A stretch of 64,000 nt of DNA from Ornithinimicrobium ciconiae (GCF_007197575.1 NZ_CP041616.1:1860001-1924000); one strand, 5' to 3'. Positions 7,641 to 16,257 are shown, numbered from the stretch's first letter. The notes: a model not told the origin generated them from the sequence alone. A program made the numbers and translations.

Positions 7641-8822
7641 TCAGGGGCGTGGCGGACCGCCCTGGTCGTCGGGGTAGCCCTGGTCATCGGGGTGGTGCCC
7701 GTCGCCGGGGTAGCCCTGGTCGCCGGGGTAACCCTGGTCGTCGGGGTAACTCTGGTCGTCGGGGTAGCCCTGGTCGTCTTGGCGTTGCCCGCTGCCGGGG
7801 TAGCCCTGGTCGTCGGGATAGCGGACGTCGCCCTCGCCGTAGCCGTCCTCGCCCAGGGCGTCCTCGCCGCGCCGGTTGCGGGCCGCGGTCGCGACCCACG
7901 CGAGCAGGCCCACGATGGCGACGACCCCAACGATCCAGACCCAGGGCGGTATGCCGCCAGATCCGTCCTCGACATCGCTCGCCTCGTCGGGGGTCGGCGC
8001 GGCCGAGTCCTCCTCGGTCGCCTCATCTGTCGCCTCGTCCGTGGCCTCCTCATCGGTGGTGGCGTCCTCGGTCTCCTCCCCGGTGCCCTCGTCCGTCGCC
8101 GCGTCATCGGTCATTGCGTCATCGGTCGTCGCGTCGTCGGTGGCGGCCGGGTCGGTGGTCTCCCCGCCGGTCTGCTCGTCGGTGGGATCCTCCGTGGCCG
8201 TCGGCTCGTCGGTCGCCTCCCCGCCGCCCTCACCGGGAAGGGCGATGATCGGCTCGCCGGCAGCAATCACCGGGATCTCGATCTCGTCGTCCTCGGCGAG
8301 TTGCTCCGGGGTGGGCTCGGCGATCTCGTCGCCACAGCCGCCGGCGGAGGGGAAACCGCCGATGCCACAGATGAAGCCGCCGTCATCGGTGCGCAGGTCC
8401 TGGGCGGCGATCTCCAGCACCTGCTGGGAGGTGGCGTCCGTGTCGGCCACCACGCACTGCGCGCCGGGGTCGAACGGGGTCTCACCCTCGGGGGCATCGA
8501 CGTCGCGACCGGGGTCGACGACGACGCCGATGCGCTTCATGCCGTCCTCGGCCGGGGTGTCCGCGCAGATCTCGTCAAAGGTCAGGACCCCGCGCGGCAC
8601 CCGCACGTCGTCGTCTGCGGACACCGCGAACCGATAGCCCTCGACCGTGCCGTCGTCGGGCACGAAGGTGCCGGCCCCCTCGGAGGCGAAGCCCCACTCG
8701 TCGTCGGTGAGCTGGAAGAAGCCCCAGAACTGATAACCCACCGCGTGCGCGGCGCCGGGGGCCATCAGGGCCGCGACGAGAGCCAGAGCGAGGGCGGCAG
8801 CGAGCCGACGAAAGCGCGTCAT
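7641..8822 (-). CDS. SCO2322 family surface protein
   Basis: This is an exported, membrane-anchored protein of 393 residues and unknown function. A signal peptide (residues 1-27, ending AAHA) is followed by a domain beginning GYQFWGFFQLTDDEWGFA, typical of the SCO2322 family, with Cys pairs up to about residue 160. Next comes an acidic Thr/Asp/Glu-rich spacer (about 200-285), a membrane helix (PPWVWIVGVVAIVGLLAWVA) with a positive stop-transfer, and a C-terminal tail of DDQGYP repeats that should be cytoplasmic. No LPXTG motif is present. TAAGGT six bases upstream of ATG 8822 suggests a leaderless transcript. It lies next to cobU; members of this family sit near cobalt/cobalamin genes in Streptomyces as I recall. 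Confidence 0.85.
   Translation of the reverse strand: MTRFRRLAAALALALVAALMAPGAAHAVGYQFWGFFQLTDDEWGFASEGAGTFVPDDGTVEGYRFAVSADDDVRVPRGVLTFDEICADTPAEDGMKRIGVVVDPGRDVDAPEGETPFDPGAQCVVADTDATSQQVLEIAAQDLRTDDGGFICGIGGFPSAGGCGDEIAEPTPEQLAEDDEIEIPVIAAGEPIIALPGEGGGEATDEPTATEDPTDEQTGGETTDPAATDDATTDDAMTDDAATDEGTGEETEDATTDEEATDEATDEATEEDSAAPTPDEASDVEDGSGGIPPWVWIVGVVAIVGLLAWVATAARNRRGEDALGEDGYGEGDVRYPDDQGYPGSGQRQDDQGYPDDQSYPDDQGYPGDQGYPGDGHHPDDQGYPDDQGGPPRP
7644..7820. repeat. DDQGYP-encoding tandem repeats at the end of the SCO2322 gene
   Basis: Variants of GGGTAGCCCTGGTCGTC recur through this stretch in steps of 12-18 bases. They encode a tail of YPDDQGYPG-like units that follows the membrane helix. Confidence 0.8.
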
Positions 8823-8828
8823 GGGCCA

Positions 8829-8834
8829 ACCTTA
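8829..8834 (-). promoter_or_regulatory. -10 box TAAGGT, leaderless SCO2322 gene
   Basis: On the minus strand TAAGGT is six bases from the ATG at 8822. Confidence 0.5.
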
Positions 8835-8899
8835 GTCAGGTGGCCCATGACGCGCCTGGATGCTGTGCCGGGCCCCTGCCAGTGCAGCGGCCCCCGACG

Positions 8900-9523
8900 T
8901 TACTTCTTGCCGCCGAGCAGCCCGCCCAGCAGGTCGTCCAGGCCGAACCCGCCCTGGCCTCCCTGGCCCTGCGGGCTCTGGCCCATCGCGCCGCCGAGCA
9001 GGTCGCCGAGCAGGTCCCCGACGCCGCCCTGACCGGCCGGAGCCTGCGGCGCCGCGTCCGACTGGGTCGGTGCCGGTGAGCCACCGGTGGCTCCGCCGAG
9101 AATGTCACCCATTGCTCCGCCCAGGCCACCATTACCGCTGAGCTTCTTGGCCAGGAAGGAGAGCACGATCGGCGCGAGGATCGGCAGCAGCTTCTTGATC
9201 AGCCCACCACCGGCGCCGCCGCCGAGGCCGCCCAGCTGGTTGACCACGGCGTCACCCTGGCTGCCGAAGATGTGGTTGACGATCTTGGCGCCGTCGTCGG
9301 TGTTGACATTGCTCAGGTCACTGAGGTCGCCCTCTGTGTGGTCGCCCAACGCGTTGGTCAGTGCTGCGGCACCCTCTGGCTGACGGGCGTTGGCGCTCAG
9401 GCCCCCCACCAGGGCGGGCAGCACCTGCTGGACTGCTGCCGAGACCTCTGCCTCGTCTGCACCCACCTGCTGCGCGAGCTGGGAGACGGGGATCGCGGAC
9501 AGCAACTCGTCGTACTGGCTCAT
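8900..9523 (-). CDS. DUF937 domain protein
   Basis: The 207 residues begin MSQYDELLSAIPVSQLAQQVG and continue with EVSAAVQQVLPALVGGLSAN, the helical DUF937 pattern. The middle (about residues 105-135) is a hydrophobic LLPILAPIVLSFLAKKL segment. The rest is a low-complexity Gly/Gln/Pro tail ending in three copies of a DLLGGLLGG-like motif. No signal peptide is seen. DUF937 proteins are of unknown function, sometimes grouped with YidB-like proteins. I chose ATG 9523 because GAGAGGAC precedes it at good spacing; the open frame extends further upstream but without family similarity. It is a single gene, divergent from the small gene at 9615. Confidence 0.88.
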   Translation of the reverse strand: MSQYDELLSAIPVSQLAQQVGADEAEVSAAVQQVLPALVGGLSANARQPEGAAALTNALGDHTEGDLSDLSNVNTDDGAKIVNHIFGSQGDAVVNQLGGLGGGAGGGLIKKLLPILAPIVLSFLAKKLSGNGGLGGAMGDILGGATGGSPAPTQSDAAPQAPAGQGGVGDLLGDLLGGAMGQSPQGQGGQGGFGLDDLLGGLLGGKK

Positions 9524-9602
9524 CTGGTGTGGTCCTCTCATCCGTGCGTCGGCCCCTTCTGGACCGGCCCGGCTCGACTTTAGGCCACCACGGCGATGTG
9601 CG

Positions 9603-9608
9603 TAGGGT
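9603..9608 (+). promoter_or_regulatory. -10 box TAGGGT, leaderless small gene at 9615
   Basis: TAGGGT ends six bases before ATG 9615. Confidence 0.5.
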
Positions 9609-9614
9609 GAACGG

Positions 9615-9836
9615 ATGAGCGATGTGTTCACATGGCAGTACGGCGACGCACAGGGAAATCCGATCCCTGACCTGGGGCTGACGGGGGTGGCGTTCCCGAG
9701 CCAGGCCGAGGCTGAGGCGTGGCTGTCCGAGGAGTGGCACACCCTGGCCGACGCCGGGGTGAAGTCGGTGACGCTGCTCAGCAGCGACCAGGAGGTCTAC
9801 GGGCCGATGAGTCTGAGCCCGGCCGACCTGGAGTGA
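9615..9836 (+). CDS. Small conserved hypothetical protein, 73 aa
   Basis: I do not recognise a named family. The 73 residues are acidic and soluble, with no signal or membrane segment. The pattern FTWQYGDAQGNPIPDLGL, then FPSQAEAEAWLSEEW and GVKSVTLLSSDQEVYGPMSL looks like a small folded alpha/beta domain. A -10 box TAGGGT six bases upstream supports a leaderless start at ATG 9615. It converges on the DUF3043 gene, with only three bases between the two stop codons. It is probably real; the function is unknown. Confidence 0.8.
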   Translation: MSDVFTWQYGDAQGNPIPDLGLTGVAFPSQAEAEAWLSEEWHTLADAGVKSVTLLSSDQEVYGPMSLSPADLE

Positions 9837-9839
9837 TCC

Positions 9840-10427
9840 TCAGCGGCGGTGGGCCACGACGGGCTCGCCGCGCTTGATCTGGGGTCGCGGCACGCGCGAC
9901 ATGCGCATCTGCAGGGAGCGGAGCGCGACATACCACCCGAGCCCGCCGGCGGCGCTCTCGCCGAACTCCTCGGTGACGCGCTTCTTGACCCGGCGGGTGA
10001 GGAACCAGGCGTCCAGGACGCCAATGGCCATCACGCCATAGACCAGCGGCAGGATGAGCAACTGCATCCGCGGGTTGGTCCCGGCAAAGAGCATCAGGGC
10101 CAGCACGATCAGCATCAGCGGCAGCAGGAACTCACCGATGTTCCAGCGGGCGTCGACGATGTCGCGCGCCAGCCGCTTGGCCCCGCCCTGGTCCCGCTTG
10201 GGCAGATACTTCTCCTCGCCGCGCAGCATGCCCTGCCGGACCTGCTCACGCTCGGCCCGCTGACGGGTCTTGACGTCAGCCTTGGCCGCCTTGGCGTTGC
10301 CGACGAGGGGTCGCTTGTTGGCGGCCTCCTGGTCCCTGCGCTTGGGCGTCGGACGGTTCTTGGCGCCCGGGCGCTCCTGGATCATCGGAGTCGGCTCTGG
10401 CTCGGGGGCGGCTTTCTTGCGGAACAC
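9840..10427 (-). CDS. DUF3043 domain membrane protein
   Basis: This is an actinobacterial integral membrane protein of unknown function (mycobacterial Rv2206-like). The 195 residues start with a basic, proline-rich cytoplasmic region containing KKAAPEPEPTP and KNRPTPKRRDQEAANKRPL, typical of DUF3043. Two transmembrane helices follow (FLLPLMLIVLALMLFAG and LLILPLVYGVMAIGVLDAWFL), then a basic tail ending MRMSRVPRPQIKRGEP. I chose GTG 10427 because TACAGT six bases upstream is a good -10 box for a leaderless mRNA, and family members begin with FRK/FRR after the initiator. It is divergent from the dipeptidase, the two starts being 39 bases apart. Confidence 0.88.
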   Translation of the reverse strand: MFRKKAAPEPEPTPMIQERPGAKNRPTPKRRDQEAANKRPLVGNAKAAKADVKTRQRAEREQVRQGMLRGEEKYLPKRDQGGAKRLARDIVDARWNIGEFLLPLMLIVLALMLFAGTNPRMQLLILPLVYGVMAIGVLDAWFLTRRVKKRVTEEFGESAAGGLGWYVALRSLQMRMSRVPRPQIKRGEPVVAHRR

Positions 10428-10433
10428 CCCACC

Positions 10434-10459
10434 ACTGTATGTCGTGCTGCGGCTATCGT
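10434..10459. promoter_or_regulatory. Divergent pair of -10 boxes for DUF3043 gene and dipeptidase
   Basis: Minus strand TACAGT (10439-10434) is six bases from GTG 10427. Plus strand TATCGT (10454-10459) is seven bases from GTG 10467. Both imply leaderless transcripts from a very compact divergent promoter. Confidence 0.5.
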
Positions 10460-10466
10460 CGGCCAC

Positions 10467-11897
10467 GTGACTTCCCAAAACCCCACTGCAGCGACGAGTC
10501 CCGACCCCCGCGCCGCCGAGCTGGCCGCTCGGGTGGCGGACCTGATGCCGGCGGTGCGCGCCGACCTCGAGGCGTTGACCCGCATCCCGTCGGTCTCCCT
10601 GGACTCCTTCGACCAGCAGCACGTGGACGACTCCGCCCAGGCCGTGGCCGACCTGCTCGCCGCAGAGGGCATGGAGGTGCGGATCGTGCGCGAGGGTGGC
10701 CGCCCCGCGGTGATCGGGCACCTGCCCGGACCCGAGGGCGCCCCCACGGTGCTGCTCTACGCCCACCACGACGTGCAACCCCCCGGTGACGAGTCCGACT
10801 GGAACACACCGATGTTCGAGCCGACCGAGATCGACGGACGGCTCTATGCCCGCGGCATCGCCGATGACAAGGCCGGCGTCATGGCGCACGTCGCCGCGCT
10901 GCGCGCCCACGGGGGCAAGCCTCCCGTCTCGGTGACCGTCTTCGTCGAGGGCGAGGAGGAGATCGCCTCCCAGTCCCTGCCGGCCATCCTGGAGAAGCAC
11001 GGCGAGAGCCTGCAGGCTGATGCGATCGTGCTGGCCGACAGCCAGAACTGGAAGATCGGCGTCCCCGCGCTGACCACCACGCTGCGCGGACTGGTCCGTG
11101 TCGTGGTCGAGGTCAAGGCACTCGAGCACGGGGTGCACTCCGGCATGTTCGGTGGTGCGGTCCCCGACGGGCTCACCGCGCTGGCCCGCCTGCTGGCCAC
11201 CCTGCACGATGAGGAGGGCAATGTCGCTGTGGCGGGGTTGCAGACCTCTGAGGCCGCCGACCTGGACTATCCGGAGGAGGTGCTGCGCACCGACTCCGGT
11301 CTGGCCGAGGGTGTGCAGCCCATCGGGTCCGGGTCGTTCCTGTCCCGCCTGTGGACCAGGCCGTCGATGACCGTGATCGGCATCGACGCGCCGAGCGTGG
11401 CCAAGGCCGCCAACCTGCTCACCCCGGTCGGGCGTGCCAAGCTGTCGATGCGCATCCACCCTGCGGAGGTGCCGGACACGGCATACGAGCTGCTCAAGAA
11501 GCACCTGGAGGACAATGCGCCCTGGGGCTGCCAGGTGACCGTCACCCTCGATGACCAGGGACAGGGCTTCGCCGCCGATGCGCAGGGACCCGTCTATGAG
11601 CAGGCACGTGCGGCCTTCCGCGACGCCTGGGACGGCACCGAGCCGGTCGACATCGGCGTCGGCGGGTCGATCCCGTTCGTCGCTTCGTTTGCCGAGCGGT
11701 TCCCGGACGCGGCGATCCTGGTCACCGGTGTGGAGGACCCCGACACCCGCGCGCACGCCGCCAACGAGAGCCTGCACCTGGCCGAGTTCGAGCGTGTCTG
11801 CCTCGCCGAGGCGCTGCTGCTCGAACGGCTGGGCGCCACAAACCTCTCACCGAATGCGCCGTGTGGCGCTTCCAACCCCACCGAACGCATGGAGTGA
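10467..11897 (+). CDS. M20 family dipeptidase
   Basis: This is a cytosolic dizinc metallopeptidase of the M20 (PepV/CNDP/DapE-like) family that hydrolyses dipeptides or related amides. In its 476 residues, LLYAHHDVQPPGDESDW holds the first metal His and Asp, RGIADDKAG the bridging Asp, and FVEGEEEIAS the catalytic Glu pair. VHSGMFGG and IPFVASF are also family motifs. GTG 10467 is chosen because it follows a -10 box TATCGT at leaderless spacing and leaves no residues upstream with family similarity. It is the first gene of a tight operon; its stop overlaps the next start region (TGATGATG). Confidence 0.93.
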   Translation: MTSQNPTAATSPDPRAAELAARVADLMPAVRADLEALTRIPSVSLDSFDQQHVDDSAQAVADLLAAEGMEVRIVREGGRPAVIGHLPGPEGAPTVLLYAHHDVQPPGDESDWNTPMFEPTEIDGRLYARGIADDKAGVMAHVAALRAHGGKPPVSVTVFVEGEEEIASQSLPAILEKHGESLQADAIVLADSQNWKIGVPALTTTLRGLVRVVVEVKALEHGVHSGMFGGAVPDGLTALARLLATLHDEEGNVAVAGLQTSEAADLDYPEEVLRTDSGLAEGVQPIGSGSFLSRLWTRPSMTVIGIDAPSVAKAANLLTPVGRAKLSMRIHPAEVPDTAYELLKKHLEDNAPWGCQVTVTLDDQGQGFAADAQGPVYEQARAAFRDAWDGTEPVDIGVGGSIPFVASFAERFPDAAILVTGVEDPDTRAHAANESLHLAEFERVCLAEALLLERLGATNLSPNAPCGASNPTERME

Positions 11898-11899
11898 TG

Positions 11900-12913
11900 A
11901 TGGCTGGCCAAGGCACATATGTCGAGGAGTCCTTCGAGCGGGACACCCGCTACATCCCGACGCGGATCACCGCTGACGGACGCGACGGCTTCCCGGTCGA
12001 GGCGGGCCGTTACCGCCTCGCGGTGAGCCGGGCCTGTCCGTGGGCGCACCGCACGACGATCGTGCGCCGCCTGCTCGGGCTGGAGACGGTGCTGTCGATG
12101 GCGGTCGCCGGACCGACGCACGACTCGGACAGCTGGACGTTTGACCTCGACCCCGGGGGAGTGGACCCGGTGCTCGGCATCGCCAAGCTCAAGGACGCCT
12201 ACGAGGCCCGGCCGGACGGTTACAAGCCCGGCGTGACGGTGCCCGCCATCGTGGACACCACGACCGGGCAGGTGGTGACCAACGACTTCGCGCAGATCAC
12301 GCTGGACTTCTCCACGGAGTGGACGGCCTTCCACCGCGACAACGCGCCCGATCTCTATCCCGAGGCGCTGCGCGCGGAGATCGACGAGGTCGCCGAGCTG
12401 ATCTATCAGGACGTCAACAATGGCGTCTACCGCTGCGGTTTCGCGGGAAAGCAGGAGTCCTACGAGAAGGCCTATGACCGGCTCTTCGCCCGCCTTGACT
12501 GGCTGGAGGAGCGACTGGCGACGCAGCGCTATCTGGTGGGGGAGACGATCACCGAGGCCGACATCCGGCTCTTCACCACGCTCGTGCGCTTTGACGCGGT
12601 CTATCACGGACACTTCAAGTGCAACCGGTCCAAGCTCTCCGAGATGCCGGTCCTGTGGGCCTATGCGCGCGACCTCTTCCAGACCCCCGGCTTTGGCGAC
12701 ACCGTCAACTTCGAGCACATCAAGGCGCACTACTACGAGGTGCACACCGACATTAACCCGACTGCCATCGTGCCCAAGGGGCCGGACCCCTCCGGGTGGC
12801 TGACCGAGCACGGGCGCGAGGCCCTCGGCGGTATGCCGTTCGGCCAGGGCGCCCCGCCCGGCTCGGTCGCCGCCGGTGAAGAGGTCCCGTCGCTGGAGCA
12901 GGACCGTGGCTGA
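11900..12913 (+). CDS. Glutathionyl-hydroquinone reductase-like GST (ECM4/YqjG family)
   Basis: This Omega-like glutathione S-transferase superfamily protein reduces thiol-hydroquinone conjugates. The 337 residues are normal for the ECM4/YqjG group. The catalytic cysteine lies in SRACPWAHR (about residues 42-50), and the thiol-binding loop includes VPAIVDTTTGQVVTNDF. The C-terminal helical domain contains YLVGETITEADIRLF and FKCNRSKLSEMPVLWAYAR. Actinobacteria normally use mycothiol rather than glutathione, so the real thiol partner here may differ; that is inference. GGAG five bases before ATG 11900 decides the start over ATG 11897. The gene overlaps the next one by eight bases. Confidence 0.9.
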   Translation: MAGQGTYVEESFERDTRYIPTRITADGRDGFPVEAGRYRLAVSRACPWAHRTTIVRRLLGLETVLSMAVAGPTHDSDSWTFDLDPGGVDPVLGIAKLKDAYEARPDGYKPGVTVPAIVDTTTGQVVTNDFAQITLDFSTEWTAFHRDNAPDLYPEALRAEIDEVAELIYQDVNNGVYRCGFAGKQESYEKAYDRLFARLDWLEERLATQRYLVGETITEADIRLFTTLVRFDAVYHGHFKCNRSKLSEMPVLWAYARDLFQTPGFGDTVNFEHIKAHYYEVHTDINPTAIVPKGPDPSGWLTEHGREALGGMPFGQGAPPGSVAAGEEVPSLEQDRG

Positions 12914-13844
12914 CACCAGGGCCGGTGACCGCAGCGACCTGACCTGGGTCGTCGCGCTCGCGGCGTGCTTCTGGGGCACCTCGGCGCTGCTGCGTGAGCC
13001 GCTGGCGATGGTGCTGGATGCCGCGACGATCGTGATGTATGAGCACCTGGTCCTGGTCCTACTGCTCCTGCCGTGGCTGATCCCGGCGCTGCGGCGCTGG
13101 TCGACGGCACCCCCGCGGGTGCGCGTCGGTGCCGTGGTGATCGGTGCGGGCTCCTCTGCGCTGGCCACGACCCTGTTCACCGCGGCCTTCCGCCTCGGTG
13201 ACCCGATCACCCCGCAGATCCTGCAGAAGCTGCAGCCGTTGGTCGCGATCCTGCTGGCTGCGGTCATCCTGGGGGAGCGGTTGCGGCCGCGGTTCTGGTG
13301 GTTCGCGGTCCCGGCGCTGGCCGGGGCCTGGCTGATGACCTTCCCCGAGCCGTTCTCGGTGCGCATCGGTGACGCCACGGCGGCCCTGCTGGCGCTAGGT
13401 GCGGCGACCCTGTGGGGTGCCGGCACGGTGCTCGGCCGCCTAGTCGACGGACACCTCGGTCCCAAGGACACCCTGGCCCTGCGGTTCGGCTTCGGGCTGC
13501 CCGCGGCTGCCGTGATCGTGGCGGTGTCCGGGTCAGGATGGACGATGCCGATGGACCGGGTGCCGCAGTTGTTGGTGCTGGCGTTGATCCCCGGGGCGCT
13601 GGCGCTGGGGCTCTACTACATCGGACTGCGCCGCACGGCGGCGTCTCGGGCCACCCTGGCGGAGCTGATGTTCCCGGTGACCTCGGTCCTGGTCGGCGTC
13701 ACCCTCATGGACACGACCCTGACCTGGAGCAGGTGGCTCGGGGTCGCGATCGTGGTGCTCTCCGTGACGGGCCTGACGCTGCACGAGGCGCGTGCGTCGC
13801 GGACCGGCGTGGTCCAACAGCCCTCGGCTGTGTCCGCGCACTGA
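12906..13844 (+). CDS. EamA/DMT superfamily permease
   Basis: This is an inner-membrane drug/metabolite transporter of about ten helices arranged as two EamA repeats. The first repeat begins LTWVVALAACFWGTSALL and contains PLVAILLAAVILGERLRPRFW; the second repeat contains ELMFPVTSVLVGVTL and ends RWLGVAIVVLSVTGL. Both GER-like loop motifs of the family are visible. The substrate cannot be read from sequence. GTG 12906 overlaps the GST-like gene by eight bases, so it is translationally coupled and third in the operon with the dipeptidase. Export of an amino acid or thiol conjugate would fit its neighbours, but nothing proves it. Confidence 0.9.
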   Translation: MADTRAGDRSDLTWVVALAACFWGTSALLREPLAMVLDAATIVMYEHLVLVLLLLPWLIPALRRWSTAPPRVRVGAVVIGAGSSALATTLFTAAFRLGDPITPQILQKLQPLVAILLAAVILGERLRPRFWWFAVPALAGAWLMTFPEPFSVRIGDATAALLALGAATLWGAGTVLGRLVDGHLGPKDTLALRFGFGLPAAAVIVAVSGSGWTMPMDRVPQLLVLALIPGALALGLYYIGLRRTAASRATLAELMFPVTSVLVGVTLMDTTLTWSRWLGVAIVVLSVTGLTLHEARASRTGVVQQPSAVSAH

Positions 13845-13853
13845 CGTCCCCTG

Positions 13854-15188
13854 TCAGTTCTGGTCCGCTGTCGGCTCGGGTGTCGGGTCGGGCACGCGGT
13901 GCCCGTTGGCCAGATCCTCGGCCCGCCCTGCCTCGCGCACCTCGTGCACGGTGCCGGGCACCGATGCGGCATAGAGCAGCACGAGAGCCACGGCCGCGCT
14001 GATGGCGACGGCCAGGATGGGCCCGGTGAGCACGTGCATGCGCCAGGATCCGGTGAGGAAGAACGGGAAGATGACGAGCGTGACCACGGCGGACCCCAGC
14101 GCGGTCCACGACCAGGCCAACCACAGGCCATCACCTCGCCGACCCAGGCGCCACCAGTCAAAGATGGTCCACACCTGACCGATGACACCGGCCGTGGCGC
14201 AGAACAGCGCCATGGTGACCAGGGTGTCGCCCCGGAACCCGTCGGACTCCATCACCGAGCGCATGCCGCCCCCGCTCCCGTCGATGCCCGGGTTGCCGAT
14301 GGGCAGCAGCATCATCCCGAACGGGGCGACCAGTGCGACGGCCTTGAGGCAGCGCAGCGCCATGGTCGAGTTGGTGAAGCTGCTCGGCATGCTCCGCCGT
14401 TCGGATCCGGCGGACCCCTCTGCGGCGAGACTTCGACGGTAGGGCCCTCGTGGCTTGTCTGTATCCAGGGTCCACCAGTCACCGAGGGGCAGGGCCGCGG
14501 CACGGTCGGCGGTGGCCTGGTCGATGAGTTGACGCGTGCGCAGCACGTCGAGGACCTCACGACGCTCTGCGATGAGGGACTCCTGTTGCTCCGGGGGTAG
14601 GACCCGCATCAGCGCGCCGCGCGCCTGGGCACGGACGGAGTGCACGGTCCCCGGTCGCGAGGCGAACAGTTGCGCTCCGAGGGCCACCGCTGCGAGGACG
14701 ACGGTGGCCACCACCGGGGGCCGCACCACGTCCGGTTGCACTGATCCCATTGCGGGTGAGGGCGACAGCCACGCAAGCCACAGGACGCCGACCAGAAGGG
14801 CGATCACCGAGGAGATGATGCCCAGCAGTTCACGGCGGCGGCCGAGATGCCACCAGGAGAGCAGGGTCCACGTCTGTGCGCTCAGGGCCAGGAAGAAGCA
14901 GACGATCACGACCCTCTCGAGGGTCTCGCCAAGGATCAGCCAGGGCACCAGACCGGGTCTCCCGATCCCGAGCTGGTCCGGCCATCCCAGGGGAGCCAGG
15001 AAAGCGATGACGGGCGCAGCGCTCAGCAGGAGTCGCGCGACGCGCTCGATGCCCTCTCCGCGGATCCGTCCACGCACCGACGGGACATCGCGGCCCAGCG
15101 CGGCCTCGAGGTCGGTGAAGGACACACCCTTCTCGGATGGAGCGTCCGTCGCCATCCGCACCGCGGCGCCAGTCTTGGACTCAGACAC
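13854..15188 (-). CDS. Multi-pass membrane protein with an internal tandem duplication
   Basis: I do not recognise this 444-residue family. It consists of two homologous halves. Each has several membrane helices and the motif WT-x3-WW-x-LGRR (half 1: TWTLLSWWHLGRR; half 2: VWTIFDWWRLGRR), then a run of helices and the motif PGTVHxVR (half 1: RPGTVHSVRAQARGAL; half 2: VPGTVHEVREAGRAED). Soluble linkers lie between and after them. The start GTG 15188 has GGGGGAG seven bases upstream. It is convergent with the DMT permease and divergent from the lipoprotein at 15270. The genes around it look accessory rather than part of the conserved core. The function is unknown; it has no enzyme motif that I can see. 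Confidence 0.85.
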   Translation of the reverse strand: MSESKTGAAVRMATDAPSEKGVSFTDLEAALGRDVPSVRGRIRGEGIERVARLLLSAAPVIAFLAPLGWPDQLGIGRPGLVPWLILGETLERVVIVCFFLALSAQTWTLLSWWHLGRRRELLGIISSVIALLVGVLWLAWLSPSPAMGSVQPDVVRPPVVATVVLAAVALGAQLFASRPGTVHSVRAQARGALMRVLPPEQQESLIAERREVLDVLRTRQLIDQATADRAAALPLGDWWTLDTDKPRGPYRRSLAAEGSAGSERRSMPSSFTNSTMALRCLKAVALVAPFGMMLLPIGNPGIDGSGGGMRSVMESDGFRGDTLVTMALFCATAGVIGQVWTIFDWWRLGRRGDGLWLAWSWTALGSAVVTLVIFPFFLTGSWRMHVLTGPILAVAISAAVALVLLYAASVPGTVHEVREAGRAEDLANGHRVPDPTPEPTADQN

Positions 15189-15269
15189 TAAGAATCTCCC
15201 CCGTTGGCCACCGCAGTAGTGTTGCATCTGGCGGACGGCCCTGATGCCCACGACGGAGTGAGGGGTGCG

Positions 15270-16214
15270 ATGAGATGGTCGGCGTTGGTGGCGGCGGGTG
15301 CTGTGACGATGGCTCTTGCTGGGTGCGGCTCGGAGACCGCACCACCGGCTGGGGATCGGTCGACATCGACGGGTGATGGCGCGTTCACCACGACGGGGTC
15401 AGCGAGCAGTTCCTCAAGCCCGGTGATCGATCCCGGTGTGGAGCTGGTGGCACACGGCATACTCATGCAGCGGGAGCCGTCAGCCGACGTCGAGATCTGC
15501 ATCGGGGGAGTGGCTGAGTCGCTCCCGCCCCAGTGCAGCGGCCCGACGCTGGAGGGTGAGTTCGACTGGGACACAGTGGAGGCACGGTCACAGAGCGGGG
15601 TCACCTGGACCGACGAGTCCTACTTCGCGGTGGGGCACTACACCGCAGGAGAGGCCGATGAGGGCACGATCGCGTTGACCCGGCCGGTCAGTGCTGACCC
15701 GCCCGATGGTTTCACCCCGCCAGAGTTCGAGGACACGGGTTTTCCGCAGCTGTGTGACGATCCCACGGCGGACATCGCCGATGTCGACCAGGCCGCGCGG
15801 ACAGAGGGAAGCGGAGGTTTCGACGAGGAACAGGCGCTCCAGGAACGGCTTCACACCCTCGACGGCTATGTCACTTCGTGGGTCTCCGATGGTGGCCCAC
15901 TGATGAACGTGGTGGTCAACTCCGACCCGGAGACCGCGCGCGCGGCCTTGCGTGAGGTCTTCCAGGGGCCGCTCTGCGTCGTCCAGCGGGACCTGCCCTC
16001 AGAGGAGGATGCGCGGGCTGCGCAGGAGGCGCTCAGCGCTGAGTGGGACGAACTGCAACTTCTAGGAGCCGGCAGCGGCGGAGTGACCGGCGTGCCGAGT
16101 GCCTATGTGACTCTCGCGGACCAGGCGACCGTCGACCGGATCCACGAACTGGTCTCGCCCTGGCTGACTCCGGACCAGATCGTGATCAACAGCGCGCTAC
16201 AGCCGCTGGAGTGA
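15270..16214 (+). CDS. Secreted lipoprotein, unknown function
   Basis: This is a lipoprotein of 314 residues. The signal MRWSALVAAGAVTMALAGC contains a clear lipobox LAGC with Cys19. A Ser/Thr-rich tether follows (about 20-50), then a mostly acidic globular domain with four or more cysteines (EICIGG, PPQCSG, LCDDP, PLCVVQ) that could form disulfides. No catalytic motif is evident. ATG 15270 is chosen because the signal peptide starts there. It is divergent from the duplicated membrane protein and ends at a strong bidirectional terminator. Its role may be tied to those neighbours, but I cannot show that. Confidence 0.85.
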   Translation: MRWSALVAAGAVTMALAGCGSETAPPAGDRSTSTGDGAFTTTGSASSSSSPVIDPGVELVAHGILMQREPSADVEICIGGVAESLPPQCSGPTLEGEFDWDTVEARSQSGVTWTDESYFAVGHYTAGEADEGTIALTRPVSADPPDGFTPPEFEDTGFPQLCDDPTADIADVDQAARTEGSGGFDEEQALQERLHTLDGYVTSWVSDGGPLMNVVVNSDPETARAALREVFQGPLCVVQRDLPSEEDARAAQEALSAEWDELQLLGAGSGGVTGVPSAYVTLADQATVDRIHELVSPWLTPDQIVINSALQPLE

Positions 16215-16257
16215 GCCCGTGGCGTGGGTTTCGGCTCGCGCCGCGCGGGACACAACA

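Noticed and set aside
11594..13471. 625-codon minus-strand open frame across the GST-like and DMT genes
   Set aside because: It spans two overlapping real genes and shows the His/Gly/Arg-rich composition of shadow frames.
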